From contig JBKEEJ010000004.1 of NCBI GenBank assembly GCA_047777345.1, forward strand, positions 62,001-126,000: a stretch of DNA of 64,000 nt, given 5' to 3'. Both the position numbers and the translations under genes were made by a program. Of this stretch, positions 28,604 to 37,545 are shown one piece after another; within the stretch, counting starts at the first letter, position 1, and every line of letters starts with the position of its first letter. Below the pieces are notes generated by a model. That model saw nothing but the letters and a program-made list of their open reading frames with translations, was not told where the DNA came from and did no database searches. The stretch comes from Anaerocolumna sp047777345 (GTDB lineage: Bacteria > Bacillota > Clostridia > Lachnospirales > Lachnospiraceae).

Positions 28604-29415
28604 ACGCTTTTGTCCTCCGCTTCCTTGTCATATTTGGCCAGTATAGCCATGCTGATTAATATAAAAATCATTAACACCAGGGATAAACCGGAACCGGTGT
28701 GCCAGTTATTAATGGTTTTAAACTGCTGTTCGATTATATTTCCAATCAGTACCACTTTACTTCCTCCTAAAATTTCCGAAATTACAAAGGTTGTAAGGGA
28801 AGGTACAAAAACCATAGTAATACCGCTGATAACACCGGGAAGGCTTAGAGGCAGTATAATCTTTATAAAGGTCTGAAATCCGTTGGCTCCCAAATCCCTG
28901 GCAGCATTAATGATATCATCGCTTATTTTGATTAATACATTATAAATGGGCAAAATCATAAAGGGAAGGAAGTTATAAATCATACCGAACACAATAGCTA
29001 CTGGTGTGTTGATTAAGTTTAAAGCAGGTAAATGAAGCAGGGTTAACAATGAATTTATAACTCCGGTTTTCTCCAAAATATTTTGCCAGGCCAAGGTTCT
29101 TAGTAAAAAGTTCATCCACATAGGTAAAATAAATACCATAACGATGAAAGAGTTATTTTTAAGTTTCATATTATGCAAAATTAAGGCGATAGGATAAGCG
29201 ATTACAAGGCATAAAACCGTACTGATTACGGATAATTTTAAGGATAACCATAACGCCTTTCGGTTTAGAGGATCAGCAATCAGCATCAGATTGCTTAAAG
29301 TAAAGCTTCCGTCCTGGCTAGTAAAGCCGTAATATATTATCATCAGCAAGGGAATGATAATAAAAGCTATCATCCAGAAAATGTAAGGGTAAGCCAACCA
29401 TTTTTTACTGTTCAT
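28597..29415 (-). CDS. potB: Spermidine/putrescine ABC transporter permease PotB
   Basis: Membrane permease of 272 residues. It starts MNSKKWLAYPYIFWM before the first helix, as is usual for PotB, and has the EAA loop IINAARDLGANGFQTFIKIILPLSLPG. An in-frame ATG at 29436 would add seven residues but has no ribosome binding site; 29415 is preferred for family length, though its own site (GAGGCGG) is weak. It overlaps the end of potA, which suggests coupling. Confidence 0.93.
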   Translation of the reverse strand: MNSKKWLAYPYIFWMIAFIIIPLLMIIYYGFTSQDGSFTLSNLMLIADPLNRKALWLSLKLSVISTVLCLVIAYPIALILHNMKLKNNSFIVMVFILPMWMNFLLRTLAWQNILEKTGVINSLLTLLHLPALNLINTPVAIVFGMIYNFLPFMILPIYNVLIKISDDIINAARDLGANGFQTFIKIILPLSLPGVISGITMVFVPSLTTFVISEILGGSKVVLIGNIIEQQFKTINNWHTGSGLSLVLMIFILISMAILAKYDKEAEDKSVW

Positions 29416-30484
29416 CCATGACCACCGCCTCTTCATCTTCGGATTCCGGTTTATTCATAATTTGAATATCATTGGGATCAACCCATATTCCAACTTCACT
29501 GCCAACAGGGGAAAGGTCCGTACTGTGAACCAGCCATTCGTGGCCTGCTGCCAAAACTTCCATTTCATAATGAACACCTTTAAAAATCAAAGAGGTAACT
29601 CGGCCGGTTAACAATCCTTCTTCCGGTTTTACCAAATCAATGTCTTCCGGGCGGATTACCACATCAACGGGCTTATTTCTGCCAAATCCCACGTCGACGC
29701 AGGGAAATTTAACTCCGAAGATTTCCACCAGCTTGTCTTCAATCATAATAGCAGGGAAAATATTGCTTTCTCCGATAAAATCGGCAACAAATGCATTTTT
29801 GGGTTCGTTGTAAATCATTTCCGGAGTGCCTACCTGCTGGATGTAACCCTGATTCATAACAACAATGGTATCGGACATCGTTAAGGCTTCTTCCTGATCA
29901 TGGGTTACATATACAAAAGTAATACCAAGCTCATTTTTTAAACGAATTAATTCATATTGCATGTCCTGGCGAAGCTTTAAGTCCAAAGCTCCAAGGGGTT
30001 CGTCCAGAAGAAGAACCTTAGGCTCGTTAACAATGGCCCTGGCTATGGCAATACGCTGTTGCTGGCCGCCGCTTAAGGAATCGGGAGTACGGTTTTCAAA
30101 GCCTTCCAGGTTAACCAGTTTCAATGCATATTTAATTTTATCTTTAATATAGGCTTTGCTTTTCTTTTTTATTTTCAGACCAAAAGCTATATTTTCAGCT
30201 ATGGTCATATGATTAAATAAGGCGTATTTTTGAAATACTGTGTTTAACTGTCTTTCGTTGGGAGGTAATTTCGTAATGTCTTTGCCGTCGAAAATTACCT
30301 TACCGGAATCCGGACTTTCAAATCCGCCAATAATACGCAGAGTAGTTGTTTTACCGCAGCCACTGGGACCTAACAGTGTCAGGAATTCATTTTCTCGGAT
30401 ATAAAGATTCAAAGAATCCAAAACTGTATTGCCATCATAAGATTTTGTTATGTCGACTAGATCAATCAGCTTATTACCAGCCAT
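29405..30484 (-). CDS. potA: Spermidine/putrescine ABC transporter ATPase PotA
   Basis: Cytosolic ATPase of 359 residues driving polyamine import. It has Walker A LGPSGCGKTT, signature LSGGQQQR, Walker B VLLLDEPLGALD and H-loop VTHDQEEA. The C-terminal TOBE-like domain follows (VVIRPEDIDLV...). It lies 30 bases after the XRE-cupin regulator with AGGAGG in the gap, and overlaps potB. Confidence 0.96.
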   Translation of the reverse strand: MAGNKLIDLVDITKSYDGNTVLDSLNLYIRENEFLTLLGPSGCGKTTTLRIIGGFESPDSGKVIFDGKDITKLPPNERQLNTVFQKYALFNHMTIAENIAFGLKIKKKSKAYIKDKIKYALKLVNLEGFENRTPDSLSGGQQQRIAIARAIVNEPKVLLLDEPLGALDLKLRQDMQYELIRLKNELGITFVYVTHDQEEALTMSDTIVVMNQGYIQQVGTPEMIYNEPKNAFVADFIGESNIFPAIMIEDKLVEIFGVKFPCVDVGFGRNKPVDVVIRPEDIDLVKPEEGLLTGRVTSLIFKGVHYEMEVLAAGHEWLVHSTDLSPVGSEVGIWVDPNDIQIMNKPESEDEEAVVMDEQ

Positions 30485-30514
30485 TTTTTATCCTCCTTGG
30501 TATTAAAATAAATA

Positions 30515-31054
30515 TTAAAAATTAGGGGGTGTGGAAATCCATAACAAGGTTGCGCCCTGCTTTCCCGAGGCGGTAATAAAATGCTTCTTACCGGCTTTAT
30601 AGTAAAAAGATTCGCCTTTTTTAACCTTGTAAGTTTTATTTCCAATGTGTAGTGTAATGTTTCCACTTAATACATAGCCGAATTCTTCACCCTCATGTGG
30701 ATTGTCAGGATATGTAGAACCACCGGGTTCCAAAGTCAGCATAATTGGTTCCATCATATTTTTTTGCGCATTTGGAATAATCCATTTAATTTCATTCTTT
30801 AATTCGCTGTCGTATTTTTCAAAGTAATCTGTTTTTTTAAATACAACTTGTTCAGAAGGAGTTTCGGAAAAAAATTCCTCAAGATTTGTGCCCAGGCATT
30901 GCAAAATATCAACCAGGGTAGCAATGGAGGGAGAAGTCAGATCTCTTTCCACTTGTGATATAAATCCCTTGGACAATTCGGCCCTGTCCGCCAGCTCTTC
31001 CTGGGTTAAGCTTTTTAGAACACGCAGTTCCTTAATCTTTTCACCAATCTTCAC
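30515..31054 (-). CDS. XRE-family regulator with C-terminal cupin domain
   Basis: Transcription factor of 179 residues: a helix-turn-helix at about residues 5-60 (KSLTQEELADRAELSKGFISQVERD) and a cupin beta-barrel from about residue 105 (PHEGEEFGYVLSGNITLHIG). The layout is that of PuuR-like regulators, several of which sense polyamines. It is the first gene of the pot operon, so polyamine-responsive autoregulation is likely (inference). A palindrome lies between its promoter and start codon. Confidence 0.9.
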   Translation of the reverse strand: MKIGEKIKELRVLKSLTQEELADRAELSKGFISQVERDLTSPSIATLVDILQCLGTNLEEFFSETPSEQVVFKKTDYFEKYDSELKNEIKWIIPNAQKNMMEPIMLTLEPGGSTYPDNPHEGEEFGYVLSGNITLHIGNKTYKVKKGESFYYKAGKKHFITASGKQGATLLWISTPPNF

Positions 31055-31076
31055 AATGTGCCTCCTTAATAAAATT

Positions 31077-31102
31077 AAACTTAAAGTTTAGTTTTGCTAA
31101 AC
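31077..31102 (-). promoter_or_regulatory. Palindromic operator candidate of the pot operon
   Basis: AAACTT-A-AAGTTT (31077-31089) overlaps GTTTAG-TTTTG-CTAAAC (31086-31102). Both lie just downstream of the -10 and upstream of the regulator's ribosome binding site, a repressor position. Binding by the XRE-cupin protein is inferred. Confidence 0.5.
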
Positions 31103-31116
31103 AAAAGACTATATTA

Positions 31117-31144
31117 ATTATACACGTAATCTTTTCCATGTCAA
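31117..31144 (-). promoter_or_regulatory. Promoter of the XRE-potABCD operon
   Basis: On the minus strand, TTGACA (31144-31139) and TATAAT (31122-31117) are 16 bases apart; both hexamers match the consensus exactly. Confidence 0.75.
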
Positions 31145-31226
31145 TAAAATAATGCATAAAATATGTGATTTTTTTTGAATAAATATTGAAACGGAAATTA
31201 ATGGTTTTTCATTGAGAAAAAAAGCC

Positions 31227-31278
31227 AAAAAAGAACGCTAAACCAGGAGAATTTAATCCTGAATTTATGCGTTCTTTT
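31227..31278 (-). terminator. Terminator after aroC
   Basis: On the minus strand AAAAGAACGC pairs with GCGTTCTTTT, with an inner CAGGA/TCCTG stem and a T6 run. It lies about 130 bases beyond the aroC stop; the bases between hold nothing recognisable. Confidence 0.75.
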
Positions 31279-31410
31279 ATCATTTGATGTTTATCTGTAA
31301 TCAGATTATTTTAATATGAAATGCATTTAAATTGAAATAATCCAAATGGATTTTCGGATTTTTATTAATAAAATTTCAGTGTTAAGTACTCATAAGTTAA
31401 CAGGCAATAA

Positions 31411-32526
31411 TCAGTCTGAATTATGTGGATTGAAAAACTTTTTAATATTGTCCATACGGGAAGTCATGCTCATAAAAAGCATATCAACCAGAGTGATAGC
31501 CGTCATTGCTTCGATGACTACAACGGCTCTTGGAACAATGATAGGATCGTGCCGGCCTTTTATATTTACTTTTATGTTTTCACCGGACTTGGTTACGGTA
31601 TCCTGGGTCTGTCCAATGGAAGGAGTTGGCTTTATGGCAGCCCTGAATATGATTTCGGATCCATCGCTGATGCCTCCTAAAATACCTCCCGCATGGTTGG
31701 TTGTTTTTAGAATTTTTCCGCTGCCATTGTTATAAAATTTATCGTTGTTCTGAAAACCGGTCATATTTGCCACATCAAAACCGGAACCAAATTCAATTCC
31801 CTTTACGGCTCCTACAGACATAATGGCCTTGGCAAGATTGGCGTCAAGTTTTTCAAATACCGGTTCGCCTACTCCGGCAGGCATACCGCTTATAATACAC
31901 TCAACAATTCCCCCTACAGAATTGGATTCTTCCATTTTTTGATCCAGTAAGGCTTTGGCAGCTTCGGATGCCTGTAAGTCCGGCATGGCCAAAGGGCTTA
32001 TTAAAATATTCTCCGGACTGCAGTTTTTATAATCTATGGAAATATGGGCAATGGATTTGGTATAGGCACATACATTTATGCCCAGTTGCTTTAAAATTTC
32101 TTTTGCTATGGCCCCTGCGGCAACCCGGCCTATGGTTTCACGGCCGGAAGCTCTGCCCCCGCCTCTGTAATCACGAAAGCCGTATTTTGCGTCATAAGTA
32201 TAGTCGGCATGGCCGGGACGATAGTAATTTGCAATGTCAGAATAATCGGCGGATTGCTGATTTGTATTCCTTACTACCATGGATATGGGAGTGCCGGTTG
32301 TTTTTCCTTCAAATGTTCCGGACAGTATTTCAACTTTGTCGCTTTCCGTTCTGGGAGTGGCATACTTGGTCTGACCGGGCTTTCGTCTGTCTAAGTAAGT
32401 CTGTATCATTTCCTCTGATAGATTTAAGCCGGCAGGACAACCGTCTACCACAACACCGATACCTTTGCCGTGGGATTCACCCCAGGTGGCTATTTTAAAT
32501 ATGGAACCGTAAATCGAACCTGACAT
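31411..32526 (-). CDS. aroC: Chorismate synthase
   Basis: Last enzyme of the shikimate pathway, FMN-dependent, 371 residues. The signature regions are GESHGKGIGVVVDGCPAG at the N terminus, YRPGHADYTYDAKYGFRDYRGGGRASGRET, and GGILGGISDG near the C terminus. The start at 32526 (MSGSIYG) is chosen because AGGTGA lies 6 bases upstream; an ATG at 32550 has no such site. No other aro gene is adjacent. Confidence 0.97.
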   Translation of the reverse strand: MSGSIYGSIFKIATWGESHGKGIGVVVDGCPAGLNLSEEMIQTYLDRRKPGQTKYATPRTESDKVEILSGTFEGKTTGTPISMVVRNTNQQSADYSDIANYYRPGHADYTYDAKYGFRDYRGGGRASGRETIGRVAAGAIAKEILKQLGINVCAYTKSIAHISIDYKNCSPENILISPLAMPDLQASEAAKALLDQKMEESNSVGGIVECIISGMPAGVGEPVFEKLDANLAKAIMSVGAVKGIEFGSGFDVANMTGFQNNDKFYNNGSGKILKTTNHAGGILGGISDGSEIIFRAAIKPTPSIGQTQDTVTKSGENIKVNIKGRHDPIIVPRAVVVIEAMTAITLVDMLFMSMTSRMDNIKKFFNPHNSD

Positions 32527-32762
32527 AATGATCACCTCATTTTTTATCATTCAATATTGCTCATATATTTTACTTCAGTGAAACCCACTGGCTTCATAAG
32601 ACTTAGTATATAAGAAAAGATTGGCCTAATCAATAGCTATTAAGGACATTTCGATAAAATAATTCATATATTGTAAGGAGAGATAAATTAATTTTCTTTC
32701 TTTCGACAAGTTAAAAATTAATTTACCAATTTACATTAGATTTAATATACAAGGAGGTTATT

Positions 32763-32987
32763 ATGCCAAATTATTTCGACTATAATAAAAATAATGGATA
32801 TCCGATACAGAGAAATCCACAAAAAAAATCATATTATACTGCAAGTGAGGTAAATAGGGATCGAAGAGTAAAATCATCAGAAGATTTAATTATAGACGAC
32901 AATTCCGTATATGAAATTGATACGGAATGCTTTGAAAAATTAAAACAGTTAAGACTTAACGGAAGGCAGGACTGGAATCGAAGATAG
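32763..32987 (+). CDS. Small hypothetical protein (74 aa)
   Basis: Unrecognised hydrophilic protein, rich in Asn, Tyr, Arg and Asp, starting MPNYFDYNKNNGYPIQRN. A strong AAGGAGG ribosome binding site and an adjacent terminator support a real gene. There is no membrane segment. The second half (DDNSVYEIDTECFEKLKQL) may be helical. Its function is unknown; a spore or cell-surface role would fit the composition but is only a guess. Confidence 0.7.
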   Translation: MPNYFDYNKNNGYPIQRNPQKKSYYTASEVNRDRRVKSSEDLIIDDNSVYEIDTECFEKLKQLRLNGRQDWNRR

Positions 32988-32995
32988 AGGTCATA

Positions 32996-33034
32996 AACTG
33001 AAAAAAAGCTGCTAATAGCAGCTTTTTTTCAGTT
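32996..33034. terminator. Bidirectional terminator
   Basis: AACTGAAAAAAAGCTGC pairs with GCAGCTTTTTTTCAGTT around TAATA. A7 and T7 flank the GC core, so it can serve both converging small genes. Confidence 0.85.
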
Positions 33035-33074
33035 CATATGAACTTTTAGAGTTGCAATAATAGTTACATGTTAA

Positions 33075-33275
33075 TTAGAAGCCATTACCGCCGCACAAGC
33101 AAAGAATTAAAATGATCCAGATTACAGAATTGCATCCGTCATTGCATCCATTGCCAAATCCGCTGCCTAATAAACCATTGTTACCACAACACAGTAAAAG
33201 GATTATTAGGACCCAAGCGCCACTGAATCCTCTGTCACAGCCAATGCCGCAGTTTGTTGCTGCTAAATCACTCAT
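33075..33275 (-). CDS. Small Gly/Cys-rich hydrophobic protein (66 aa)
   Basis: Unrecognised 66-residue protein with two similar hydrophobic stretches, WVLIILLLCCGNNG and WIILILCLCGGNGF, separated by a Gly/Asn/Cys-rich segment, an apparent internal duplication. It has eight cysteines. The start is preceded by AGGAGG. On the minus strand CATATGATA (33313-33305) matches the -10 consensus of mother-cell sporulation sigma factors, so a spore-coat or spore-membrane role resembling YjcZ-type proteins is possible; the -35 match is poor. Confidence 0.65.
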   Translation of the reverse strand: MSDLAATNCGIGCDRGFSGAWVLIILLLCCGNNGLLGSGFGNGCNDGCNSVIWIILILCLCGGNGF

Positions 33276-33558
33276 GTAAGAGCCTCCTATTTGATATTAC
33301 ACTGTATCATATGAAATTATGCTTGCCTCATTTCCAGTAATCCTATAAAAATTTTTAAGGTATTTATCGCATGAAGTGACATTATAAAACAAAGCCAGAT
33401 AGAATTGGACAAGACTTGCTTGTATTATTTGCGGGAAAAAGGGCATAGAACCGAAAGTTAAGTAATATAGTTAAAAATAGTGATATGGAAAGGAATACTT
33501 TAAGTGAAAATTGTAAATAATTTCAAATACTTATAATATTTTTATTTGGAGGTATATT

Positions 33559-34113
33559 ATGGCAGTTAAAAATGAAATGACAAATGATTTTTTACATTCT
33601 GCATATGGCGGTGAAAGTTTAGCCCATATGAGATATTTGACATGGGGAGCCGCAGCAGAAAAAGAAGGATTCCCCAATATAGCCAAACTGTTTGAGGCCA
33701 TTTCCTTTGCAGAAAGAGTGCATGCTAACAACCATTTTAAGGAAATTGACGGGCCCATTGCTGACGCAACAGTTGTAGCCGGAGGAGTTTTTGGTGGCAA
33801 CAATACCGTTGAAAATTTGCAGGGAGCCATTAACGGGGAACGTCATGAGGTAGAACAGATGTATCCAGTTTACTTAAACGCAGCAGAATTCCAGGATGAG
33901 AAGGGGGCCCAGAGGTCTTTTCGCTATGCTCTGGAAGCAGAAAAAATCCATGTTGGTTTGTTTACTCAGGCACAAAATGCCGCAAAAGAAGGAAAGGATA
34001 TGGAATTAAAAGCTGTATATATTTGTCCCGTCTGTGGCCATACCGTTTTGGATGAGGCTCCGGATCAATGTCCGGTTTGCGGAGCTAAGAAAGATAAATA
34101 TAAGAAATTTTAA
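33559..34113 (+). CDS. Rubrerythrin
   Basis: Non-haem iron protein that reduces hydrogen peroxide in anaerobes, 184 residues. The N-terminal ferritin-like domain shows the di-iron ligand helices (GESLAHMRY, ISFAERVHANNH, ALEAEKIHVGLF). The C-terminal rubredoxin-like domain has two CPVCG knuckles (YICPVCGH and QCPVCGAKK). AT-rich DNA with TTATAAT overlaps the promoter region and could be a PerR-type site, but the match is partial. Monocistronic. Confidence 0.95.
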   Translation: MAVKNEMTNDFLHSAYGGESLAHMRYLTWGAAAEKEGFPNIAKLFEAISFAERVHANNHFKEIDGPIADATVVAGGVFGGNNTVENLQGAINGERHEVEQMYPVYLNAAEFQDEKGAQRSFRYALEAEKIHVGLFTQAQNAAKEGKDMELKAVYICPVCGHTVLDEAPDQCPVCGAKKDKYKKF

Positions 34114-34123
34114 ATAAAAAATA

Positions 34124-34169
34124 AGAGGATACTCACGAAAAAACAGTTGGGGTATCCTCTGTTTGTTTT
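34124..34169 (+). terminator. Terminator after the rubrerythrin gene
   Basis: AGAGGATAC pairs with GTATCCTCT, followed by a T-rich run. Confidence 0.8.
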
Positions 34170-34207
34170 AACAGGTTTATATATTTAGTCCTTATAATGT
34201 AATTAAA

Positions 34208-35371
34208 TTATTGCAGCAGCCTTGGAATATTTAACAGGCCCCAGCCTTGTTTTGACCAGGGATATCCCAAATCCACAGCACTTTCCCTAAGTTTTAATTT
34301 CACTTCTTTATTGGTCATATGAGGGTATTTGGAAAGCAATAAGGCAATGGCTCCCGAAACTATGGGAGTTGCCATAGAAGTTCCGCTTTTTACCGTATAC
34401 ATTAAACTGGAATAATCATTTCGGGGATTGTTGAGTAAATTATAGCGGTACCGCTGGTAATTTTTCATGGTACCGCAGGAAATTATATTGGAGCCCGGAG
34501 CCACAATATCCGGTTTTTTGATGCAGGAAGCGGTTGGCCCCCTGCCGGAGTAATCCATGGTTTTATTGCCAAACAATTCAACGGTTATCCGGTCGTCAGA
34601 GGAACCAACAGTAATTACTTTTCTGCTGATGCCGGGAGTGGATATGGACATGGGACCGGGGCCATTGTTACCAGCAGCAACGACTACCACAATTCCTGCA
34701 TCCCATACCGCATTGACTCCTTTTACTAAGAGGGAATTTTCATCCGTGTTTTCTTTTGCAGTAGTGCCCACAGATATATTAACGACCCGAATATTATATT
34801 TTTCTTTGTTATCAATGATCCATTGAAGACCTGCCAAAACGTCCGAAATATTACCGTCACCTTTTTGGTCCAGAACCTTAATACCGATAAGATTGCACCG
34901 GGGTGCCAGACCGATATATTTCTTATTTGATAAAAATCCGTTTCCTCCGATTATGCCGGCCACGTGGCTTCCGTGGCCATTATCATCGTAAGGTTCTGTT
35001 CTGCCGTGTATCAGGTCATAAAATCCAAGAATACGATTACCGCCTTCTGTAAAATCTTTGTGGAGGCATATTCCTGTGTCTACGACGGCAACTCCTATAT
35101 TTTCACCAAATATCTGCCTGTCATGTGCCCATTTTAGCTCAATAATTTCCGCCGCACGGTTCATTTGGGCAGTAATATGGGTGTCCAGCTCAAAACTTAA
35201 TAAAGTGTTTTCTTCTTGCAGCTGCTGTAATTTTTCCTGTTCAACTTCAATAACATAGGCGTCTATCATGGGAAGTTTGTATTTAATTTTGCCCATGGCG
35301 GCTACTTCATCGAAATTGTTTTCATAATCCTTGCAACTGACAATGATTTGTATATTTTGCTTTTTATTCAT
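34208..35371 (-). CDS. Cytoplasmic subtilisin-like serine protease (S8)
   Basis: Serine peptidase of 387 residues. The catalytic triad is visible: Asp98 in VVDTG, His133 in NGHGSHVAG and Ser332 in SGTSMATP. The first ~75 residues resemble a short propeptide (VIEVEQEKLQQLQEE). No signal peptide is present, so it is probably an intracellular subtilisin, or exported by an unusual route. It is a single gene converging on rubrerythrin. The substrate is unknown. Confidence 0.9.
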   Translation of the reverse strand: MNKKQNIQIIVSCKDYENNFDEVAAMGKIKYKLPMIDAYVIEVEQEKLQQLQEENTLLSFELDTHITAQMNRAAEIIELKWAHDRQIFGENIGVAVVDTGICLHKDFTEGGNRILGFYDLIHGRTEPYDDNGHGSHVAGIIGGNGFLSNKKYIGLAPRCNLIGIKVLDQKGDGNISDVLAGLQWIIDNKEKYNIRVVNISVGTTAKENTDENSLLVKGVNAVWDAGIVVVVAAGNNGPGPMSISTPGISRKVITVGSSDDRITVELFGNKTMDYSGRGPTASCIKKPDIVAPGSNIISCGTMKNYQRYRYNLLNNPRNDYSSLMYTVKSGTSMATPIVSGAIALLLSKYPHMTNKEVKLKLRESAVDLGYPWSKQGWGLLNIPRLLQ

Positions 35372-35579
35372 GGCAGCCCAAATTCCTTATATATATCATT
35401 ATTAATCTTATGAAACCTTTCCATGTCCTTATACCATTAATTTTTACTTTCCATAATTTATTAGAAAAAGTAAATAATAGAAATTATCTGGTGACATAAT
35501 AATAAAAATAAGATAAAATAAGAATAATTATATTTTGAAAATTACAATAAAAAAAATACTTAAGAAAGGATATAACAAA

Positions 35580-36860
35580 ATGAAAACAATGAAAAAGTTA
35601 ATTGCTTATTTTTTGGTACTGGCATTAGCAGTGCCTGTTGTGGGAAAACCGGTTAAAGTTAAGGCCGCAGAAAAGAAGTACAGCATTGTAATCGGTGATC
35701 AGAATGGGAAATATACCTATTATGATTTAAATGGCGGAAAGGACAATGAGGCTGGTATTGAAATTACAGACAGCGGCAGTATCATGGTACCACTTGAAAG
35801 ATTAACGGCCCTTATGCCGGTTTTAACATACCGCACAGATGCAAACAATAAAAAGTACAGTGTTACCAATAGGAATAACGGTAAAAGAATCGTATTTACT
35901 TTAGGTAAAAAGACTCTAACTTATTATGCCGGCGCCAAAGCAAAAGGAGTTAAAAAAAACCTGCCGGCAAAGACTTATATATCACAGGAAAGTTCGGCAG
36001 TTATGGTACATATGTCGGCTTTAAAATGGGTAATGAATAAAACCAGCGGCGTTAAGTCTTTTAACACAGCCGCCATGCAGTCGGCCGGATTTGATACTTA
36101 TTCTTACACCGGACTGATTGCCTATAATCCATATCAGGCCATAACTTCCATTCCAAAGGCAACCGGCGTAAATAATTTATCTACTACTGTTAAAGTTACC
36201 ATACCGGAAGGCTACAGTGTGCCTCAAATTTTTGAACTTCTTGTGAAAAAAGGAGTATGTGCATCGGAGGATTTTCTCTATAACGCTATGAATTCCATAG
36301 AGCTGCCTTTTAATATACCAGAAAGCGAAATGAGGTGTTTTAGACTTGAAGGGTATTTGTATCCGGATACCTATGAATTTTACCGGTTAAGCAAGGGAAC
36401 TGATGTAATAAACCGGATATTAAAAAACACAAAAAGCAAATTAACGGCAGAATATAAGCAAAAAGCTGAAAGCCTTGGTTTTACCATGGATGAGATTATT
36501 ACTATGGCATCCTTAATTGAAAAAGAGGCACCGGATAGGGATACGATGCGCAAAGTTTCATCTGTCATTCATAACCGGCTTGCCATTAATATGAAGCTGC
36601 AACTGGATGCCACCGTTTATTATGTGGAAAGATATATTAAGCCCAATATCAGCGGAGACATAAACCGATATAATTCCTATTATAATACAAGAAAATGCAG
36701 CGCTTTGCCGGCAGGTCCCATTTGCAATCCTGGGAAAAAAGCAATTGAGGCAGCCTTAAATCCTGCCGATACGGATTATTTGTATTTCTATAGTGATAAA
36801 GCAGGCAATTATTATTTTAGTGCTACTTATGAAGAGATTAAGACATATTATGAAAATTAG
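35580..36860 (+). CDS. MltG-like endolytic transglycosylase with N-terminal amine-oxidase-like domain
   Basis: Cell-wall enzyme of 426 residues that probably cuts nascent glycan strands. A signal peptide (KLIAYFLVLALAVPVVG) is followed by a region (about residues 32-165) resembling copper amine oxidase N-terminal repeats (IMVPLERLTALMPVLTYR). The MltG part has the LysM-like start VKVTIPEGYSVPQIFELL, then LEGYLYPDTYEF, the catalytic Glu in SLIEKEA (about residue 314), MKLQLDATVYY and LPAGPICNPG. The start at 35580 is set by AAAGGA upstream; a TTG at 35535 is less likely. The added domain is unusual for MltG. Confidence 0.83.
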   Translation: MKTMKKLIAYFLVLALAVPVVGKPVKVKAAEKKYSIVIGDQNGKYTYYDLNGGKDNEAGIEITDSGSIMVPLERLTALMPVLTYRTDANNKKYSVTNRNNGKRIVFTLGKKTLTYYAGAKAKGVKKNLPAKTYISQESSAVMVHMSALKWVMNKTSGVKSFNTAAMQSAGFDTYSYTGLIAYNPYQAITSIPKATGVNNLSTTVKVTIPEGYSVPQIFELLVKKGVCASEDFLYNAMNSIELPFNIPESEMRCFRLEGYLYPDTYEFYRLSKGTDVINRILKNTKSKLTAEYKQKAESLGFTMDEIITMASLIEKEAPDRDTMRKVSSVIHNRLAINMKLQLDATVYYVERYIKPNISGDINRYNSYYNTRKCSALPAGPICNPGKKAIEAALNPADTDYLYFYSDKAGNYYFSATYEEIKTYYEN

Positions 36861-37112
36861 CAGTGTAAATAAACGTTATAAAATAACAGTTACAGTTTAA
36901 AATAACAGGAGGGTTTTTCTCAAAGATTTGTACCGGAGTCACATGTATTTTGAAAAAGGGGTTTGTTTATAAATATTTTATAATTAATTTATATTTTATT
37001 TATTGTATATCTGTTCTATATGTAGTATAACATATATGACAAAGGATAGAGTAATTAAATCCTTTACATAATAACTTCTATAAAATAATTATAAAATGGA
37101 GGAGTGATGTTT
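36861..37112. other. Intergenic region upstream of hsp20 with two inverted repeats
   Basis: Contains TATATGT-AGTATA-ACATATA (about 37017-37036) and AAAGGAT...AATCCTTT (about 37041-37066), either of which could be an operator or leader hairpin for the heat-shock gene. The CIRCE element was looked for and not found. The rest is AT-rich. Confidence 0.35.
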
Positions 37113-37532
37113 ATGTTAAGACCAATGCTATTCGAACAAACACAACCTTTATTCAGCAGACTGTACAGAGATTTCTTTGACGACATGATGGCTCCTTTTG
37201 ATAATTTCAGCACCTTTAATACGGATATAATTGACAAAGGTGACCACTATTTGTTACAGGCTGAGTTGCCAGGCTTTAAGAAAGACGAGATTAACATAGA
37301 TATAGAAAATGATACCCTTAAGATTTCGGCTAATCATAAAGAAGAAATCAAAGAGGAACGCAAGAATTATATCAGACATGAGAGAAAATATAACTCTTAT
37401 TCCAGAGCCTTTAATATCAGCGGAATATTAAAAGATAAGATAACCGCATCATACAATAACGGAATTCTGGAATTAAAGCTGCCTAAGGAAGAAGCCGAGG
37501 TAATCGATGCGAAACATATCGAAATTGAATAA
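37113..37532 (+). CDS. Small heat-shock protein, Hsp20/alpha-crystallin family
   Basis: ATP-independent chaperone that holds unfolding proteins, 139 residues. The alpha-crystallin domain runs from about residue 34 (DKGDHYLLQAELPGFKKDEI) to the C terminus, with the conserved YNNGILELKLPK strand. The start at 37113 gives an 8-base spacing from GGAGGAG; two upstream in-frame starts (37104, 37107) overlap the ribosome binding site. The last residues (DAKHIEIE) contain the I-E-I form of the I-X-I anchor used for oligomer assembly. Confidence 0.93.
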   Translation: MLRPMLFEQTQPLFSRLYRDFFDDMMAPFDNFSTFNTDIIDKGDHYLLQAELPGFKKDEINIDIENDTLKISANHKEEIKEERKNYIRHERKYNSYSRAFNISGILKDKITASYNNGILELKLPKEEAEVIDAKHIEIE

Positions 37533-37545
37533 AGCCTAAAAGTAT

